A DNA stretch of 35,735 nucleotides from Bacteroidales bacterium (lineage in GTDB: Bacteria > Bacteroidota > Bacteroidia > Bacteroidales > UBA7960). Below the pieces are notes generated by a model, which saw only the letters and a list, made by a program, of their open reading frames with translations, was not told the origin of the DNA and ran no database searches. The translations under genes were made by a program, and so were the position numbers. The stretch lies in the NCBI GenBank assembly GCA_003557385.1, contig PWON01000128.1:1-35735 (forward strand), given 5' to 3'. Each line of letters starts with the position of its first letter. The stretch's first letter is position 1. Shown here one piece after another: positions 32,425 to 35,735 of this stretch.

Positions 32425-34074
32425 ATGCCACACAAAAAAACACATATTCCTGCCAGGGTTTACATGCCCGTGGTTCTGGCCCTGGTGCTGATCACCGGAT
32501 TTTACCTGGGTCTGCAGCTCCGGGGCCCGGGAAGCAAAACATCAGACAGAAGCTTTTTCTCCATTGGCCTTGACCGCCACAATAAAATCAACGATGTCAT
32601 CAACTATATTCATGATGCCTATGTAGACAGTGTATCCAGGGAATACCTCACAGAAGAAAGCATTCGTGCCCTGATGAAAAACCTCGATCCGCATTCGTCC
32701 TACATTCCTGCACCTGATTTCAAGCGGCTTACCGACCCCCTGATGGGCAGCTTTGAAGGCATCGGGATAGAGTTCAATATGATCAAAGACACCGTGGTGG
32801 TGGTACATCCCATACCGGGCGGACCCAGTGAGAAAGCCGGCATCATGCCGGGCGACCGCATTGTAATGGTTGAAGACACCGTGATTGCCGGGGTGAATAT
32901 GTCGACGGCAGATGTGGTGGACATGCTGATGGGAAAAAAGGGTACCGTTGTCAACATTTCCGTAATGCGTGCCGGGGTGCCCGGCATGATGCCATTCAGC
33001 CTGACCCGCGACAAGATACCTTCCTATAGCCTGGATATCGCCTATATGGTCGACGAGCATACAGGTTATATCAGCCTGAATAAATTCTCAGCCACCACGC
33101 ACCAGGAGTTTGTTTCAGGCCTTGATCAATTGCTTGAGCAGGGAATGGAAAAAATGATCCTCGACCTGCGGGGCAACGGCGGCGGTTTTTTAGACGCAGC
33201 CATCCTGGTGGCTGATGAATTGCTCGAAGCCGGGCAACTCATTGTGTATACCGATGGCCGGAAACGGCCGAGAACCTATGCCCGCGCCCGGCAGAACGGA
33301 AGACTGGAAACACAACCCCTGGTGGTCCTCATCGACGAATGGTCGGCTTCTGCCAGCGAGATCATTGCAGGGGCCGTCCAGGACAATGACAGGGGGCTGG
33401 TGGCAGGCAGGAGGTCTTTTGGAAAAGGGCTTGTGCAGGAGCAGGTCCGCTTGGGGGATGGTTCCGCTTTGCGACTGACCGTTGCCAGGTATTACACCCC
33501 TACCGGGCGAAGCATCCAGAAACCTTACGAAGAGGGGGAAGAGGCATATTTCAACGAGTTCATCCGGCGATACCACAACGGCGAAATGTTGAGCCCGGAC
33601 AGCATCCGTTTTGACGAAAGCCCGCGGTTTAAAACCCCGGGCGGAAGAACAGTATATGGCGGAGGCGGCATCATGCCCGACATCTTTGTTCCCCTGGACA
33701 GCGAAAACGACCTCAGCTTTTTCAACCAGGTGTTCAACCGGGGCCATATATACACCTTCGCATTCGATTACGCCGACAGGCACCGTGCCAGCCTCGAGCA
33801 ATACCACAATGCGGGCGATTTCATCAAGGGCTTTGTCATAAACAACAACATATATGGAGCATTTCTCCAGTATGCCAGAGATCGCGGGACAAACATACCC
33901 GGACACATCAACCCCGAAGCCGAAAACCTGATCAGGACCAACCTGAAAGCTTACATTGGCAGGAACATCATTGGGGTAGAGGCTTTTTTCCCGGTATTGC
34001 ACACCACCGACCGCGCTTTTATCAAAGCAATGGATATGCTGCGCAACAATGACCTGATGGCGGTTTTTGACTAG
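32425..34074 (+). CDS. S41-family C-terminal processing peptidase (CtpA/Prc type)
   Basis: 549 residues. After the basic start a single hydrophobic segment (about 12-30) anchors it to or exports it across the inner membrane. A PDZ domain occupies roughly residues 110-185 (GSFEGIGIEF, GIMPGDRI). The S41 catalytic domain has the DLRGNGGG motif (247-254), nucleophile Ser309 in SASASE and the general-base Lys334 in SFGKG, 25 residues apart as in Prc. The C-terminal 110 residues are an extension seen in Bacteroidota homologues. Family members trim or degrade periplasmic proteins from the C-terminus. An inverted repeat (34111-34128) follows. Confidence 0.93.
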   Translation: MPHKKTHIPARVYMPVVLALVLITGFYLGLQLRGPGSKTSDRSFFSIGLDRHNKINDVINYIHDAYVDSVSREYLTEESIRALMKNLDPHSSYIPAPDFKRLTDPLMGSFEGIGIEFNMIKDTVVVVHPIPGGPSEKAGIMPGDRIVMVEDTVIAGVNMSTADVVDMLMGKKGTVVNISVMRAGVPGMMPFSLTRDKIPSYSLDIAYMVDEHTGYISLNKFSATTHQEFVSGLDQLLEQGMEKMILDLRGNGGGFLDAAILVADELLEAGQLIVYTDGRKRPRTYARARQNGRLETQPLVVLIDEWSASASEIIAGAVQDNDRGLVAGRRSFGKGLVQEQVRLGDGSALRLTVARYYTPTGRSIQKPYEEGEEAYFNEFIRRYHNGEMLSPDSIRFDESPRFKTPGGRTVYGGGGIMPDIFVPLDSENDLSFFNQVFNRGHIYTFAFDYADRHRASLEQYHNAGDFIKGFVINNNIYGAFLQYARDRGTNIPGHINPEAENLIRTNLKAYIGRNIIGVEAFFPVLHTTDRAFIKAMDMLRNNDLMAVFD

Positions 34075-34110
34075 CAGGCATGCCGCAGATTGATACTTAA
34101 ACCGGCTGGC

Positions 34111-34128
34111 AGGCCAAAGCCGTGGCCT
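34111..34128 (+). terminator. Possible terminator after the S41 protease gene
   Basis: AGGCCA (34111-34116) pairs with TGGCCT (34123-34128) over a six-base loop, followed by a T-rich TTGATTTG. It lies between convergent genes. The stem is short. Confidence 0.4.
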
Positions 34129-34144
34129 TTGATTTGAAAACGGC

Positions 34145-34702
34145 TTACAGGCCAATGTCCGGGCCTATCTTTTTCATGGCATTGAGTGACAGTTCCACAA
34201 ATTCCTGCAGGCTCAGGCCCAGTTTTTCGCACTCCATGATGGTGTCCCTGTTTACCGAAGCGGCAAACGCCTTTTCTTTCATTCTCTTGGTGATGGATTT
34301 GGGTTTGACGCTGGCCACCTTTTTGTCGGGATACACCAGTGCTGTGGCCGTGATCAGACCTGTAATGGTTTCCCCGGCAGCCAGGGCGTGATGCAGGGGT
34401 TTTTGCCTTGTGCCTCCATGCGCCGCTTCTTCGTTATGCAGGCGGACCGCTTCCACAATATCCGGATCAATCCCGTGTTGCTCCAGAATGCCGGCACCTT
34501 TCAGGGCATGAACTTTTGGATCGGCATTGGTGATCTCCACATCCAGGTCATGAAGCAACCCTGCCAGCGCCCATTGCTCCACATCGGCATCAAGCCGTTC
34601 GGCCAATGCGCGCAACACGGCCTCAGAGGCCAGGCAATGGGCAATCATTTTTTCGTTTTTCACATAAGACCTTAACAGGGCAATTGCTTCTTTTCTGTCC
34701 AT
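34145..34702 (-). CDS. HD-domain metal-dependent phosphohydrolase-like protein
   Basis: 185 residues from ATG 34702 (MDRKEAIALLRSYV). An ATG at 34732 is rejected because the promoter (34732-34761) covers it. The HD pattern includes His in MIAHCLASE, LAGLLHDLDVE with the His-Asp pair, and VHALKGAGILEQHGI, VRLHNEE as later metal ligands. Such HDIG-type proteins hydrolyse phosphate esters or nucleotides, but the substrate cannot be predicted. It is convergent with the protease gene and divergent from the gingipain-like gene. Confidence 0.88.
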   Translation of the reverse strand: MDRKEAIALLRSYVKNEKMIAHCLASEAVLRALAERLDADVEQWALAGLLHDLDVEITNADPKVHALKGAGILEQHGIDPDIVEAVRLHNEEAAHGGTRQKPLHHALAAGETITGLITATALVYPDKKVASVKPKSITKRMKEKAFAASVNRDTIMECEKLGLSLQEFVELSLNAMKKIGPDIGL

Positions 34703-34731
34703 AACATATGGGTTAATGTATATTCCTGGCA

Positions 34732-34761
34732 CAAAGATAATACAGGACAGAATACGGTCAA
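34732..34761 (-). promoter_or_regulatory. Consensus promoter of the HD-domain gene
   Basis: On the minus strand TTTG (TTG at 34761-34759), a 19-base spacer and TATCTTTG (34739-34732). Elements and spacing are the best consensus fit in the window. It fixes the start of the HD gene at 34702. Confidence 0.75.
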
Positions 34762-34841
34762 AGCATTCTTTAAAACGGAGCCAATCCTTCCGTATTTTTT
34801 AAAAAAACCGTACATTGCGGGCTCTAAAATCCAAACCCTGT

Positions 34842-35735
34842 ATGAAAAGATCAATTTACCTCTTTGTTTTTATTGTTTCCGGCTTGTTTTCATATGTTCA
34901 CGGCCAGGGCCACTGGGTGGGCATTGATCAGGCGTCTCCCGCACCGGCCGAAGTCAAGCTTGTTTACAGCAACATCCGGGAGAACATTGTCCACATTTCA
35001 CTGGGCGGATACCTGGAAACACCCATGCGCACCCCCCGCGGCACCGGGATGCGGGTCGGTATCGGCAACGGACCACAGATCATGGAGACCGGCATGCCGG
35101 ACCTGGCAAAACTCACCACAAACCTCATCATTCCCGACACCGAAGAGATGACGTTTCAGGTGGTCAGTGTCAAATATCATGAGTTTACCGGGGTGGATGT
35201 CGCCCCGTCAAAAGGGCATTTTACCCGGGATATCCGTCCGGAAGATGTTCCCTATACCTATGGTGATGCTTACGAAACAGATGCTTTCTGGCCCGGAGAA
35301 CTCGCCCGGCTCGACGACCCGTTCATCATGCGCGATTTCCGCGGGCAAACGCTCAGCATCTTCCCCTACCAGTACAATCCCGTCACACAGACCCTGAGGG
35401 TCTATTACGATATGGTCATAGAAGTAGTGGCCACAGGCAGAGAAGGCCGGGATCCGCTTACCCGGAAACGCGACATGATCGTGATCGAACCCGAATTCGG
35501 TCAAATATACGACCGGTTTTTCCTGAATAGGGCGGAGGCTGATAAAAGCTACCCGATGACAGAAGGGGAAGAAGGAAGCCTGCTGATCATTGCCTACGAT
35601 GATTTTACAGACGCCATGCAAGCCTTTGTGGACTGGAAACGTACCATTGGCCGCAGAACGGTAATGGTCCCAAAATCGGCAGCCGGTAACACGGCTACCG
35701 CCATCAAGAACTTCATTGCCGGCTATTACGAGGAA
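34842..35735 (+). CDS. Gingipain-like C25 peptidase, partial (runs off the window)
   Basis: An open frame of 298 codons with no stop before the window edge. The signal peptide (MKRSIYLFVFIVSGLFSYVHG) precedes a beta-rich propeptide-like region (to about 205). Segments such as RGTGMRVGIGNGPQIMETGMPDL, MTFQVVSVKYHEFTGVDVAPSKGH and TLSIFPYQYNPVTQTLRVYYDM match the N-terminal prodomain of gingipain-type C25 cysteine peptidases. GSLLIIAYDDFTDAMQAFVDWKRTIG opens the catalytic domain. The catalytic His and Cys, and any type IX secretion C-terminal domain, would lie beyond the window. C25 members in Bacteroidota include secreted proteases and PorU, the T9SS sortase; which this is cannot be decided. 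Confidence 0.83.
   Translation, partial: MKRSIYLFVFIVSGLFSYVHGQGHWVGIDQASPAPAEVKLVYSNIRENIVHISLGGYLETPMRTPRGTGMRVGIGNGPQIMETGMPDLAKLTTNLIIPDTEEMTFQVVSVKYHEFTGVDVAPSKGHFTRDIRPEDVPYTYGDAYETDAFWPGELARLDDPFIMRDFRGQTLSIFPYQYNPVTQTLRVYYDMVIEVVATGREGRDPLTRKRDMIVIEPEFGQIYDRFFLNRAEADKSYPMTEGEEGSLLIIAYDDFTDAMQAFVDWKRTIGRRTVMVPKSAAGNTATAIKNFIAGYYEE

Noticed and set aside
34703-34732. ATG 34732 as the start of the HD-domain gene
   Set aside because: It overlaps the -7 element of a consensus promoter, and the family segment begins at 34702.

Overview
This 35.7 kb window comes from a Bacteroidota chromosome, most likely an anaerobic or facultative member of the Bacteroidales. The evidence is the set of lineage-typical genes (DUF4270 lipoprotein, SPOR protein, archaeal-type prolyl-tRNA synthetase, a 29-residue AURKAIP1/COX24-type protein next to HU and RNase G, and a gingipain-like C25 protease). 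Many upstream regions also carry the Bacteroidota promoter -7 element TAnnTTTG, in the best cases preceded by TTTG at 18-21 bp. Most genes lack a Shine-Dalgarno sequence, as is usual in this phylum. I found no tRNA, rRNA, insertion sequence, prophage, CRISPR array or biosynthetic cluster, and no gene-free stretch above 300 bases. It is mostly a core housekeeping region with some unusual individual genes.

Layout: (1) 1-8.8 kb: fructose-bisphosphate aldolase, a SPOR protein, ProRS, a tyrosine-rich low-complexity lipoprotein, a FadL/OmpP1-type outer-membrane protein, a coiled-coil C4 zinc-ribbon protein and a Nif3-like protein. (2) 9-13 kb: lpxK, ssb, a methionine-rich probable surface lipoprotein, and mutY. 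(3) 13-17 kb: HU, the 29-aa basic protein, RNase G, RecX, and RF2, which is encoded with a programmed +1 frameshift. (4) 17-21.5 kb: a class II (B12-dependent) ribonucleotide reductase and an AbgT transporter. (5) 21.5-29.5 kb, minus strand: an EF-G paralogue without the switch-II histidine, then a five-gene run in the order GlgA-like protein (N-terminal domain only), DUF4270 lipoprotein, GlmS, exported flavodoxin-like protein, PfkB-family kinase. (6) 29.5-35.7 kb: panC, panD, an LPG-synthase-type membrane protein, the ADP-heptose-forming adenylyltransferase and a CtpA protease on the plus strand, an HD-domain protein on the minus strand, and the start of a gingipain-like protease cut by the window edge.

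Several genes serve the cell envelope: LpxK (lipid A), HldE-C/RfaE2 (heptose for LPS core), GlmS (glucosamine-6-phosphate for peptidoglycan and lipid A), CtpA, the SPOR protein and three lipoproteins. Pantothenate synthesis is complete for its last steps (PanC plus PanD). The most noteworthy points are the SD-like stimulator in the prfB frameshift of a phylum that ignores SD sequences, the EF-G paralogue, the catalytically impaired GlgA-like protein, a promoter plus intrinsic terminator in the leader of the DUF4270 gene, the signal-peptide-bearing flavodoxin, and several short phased or palindromic DNA repeats. I see no single large undescribed system.
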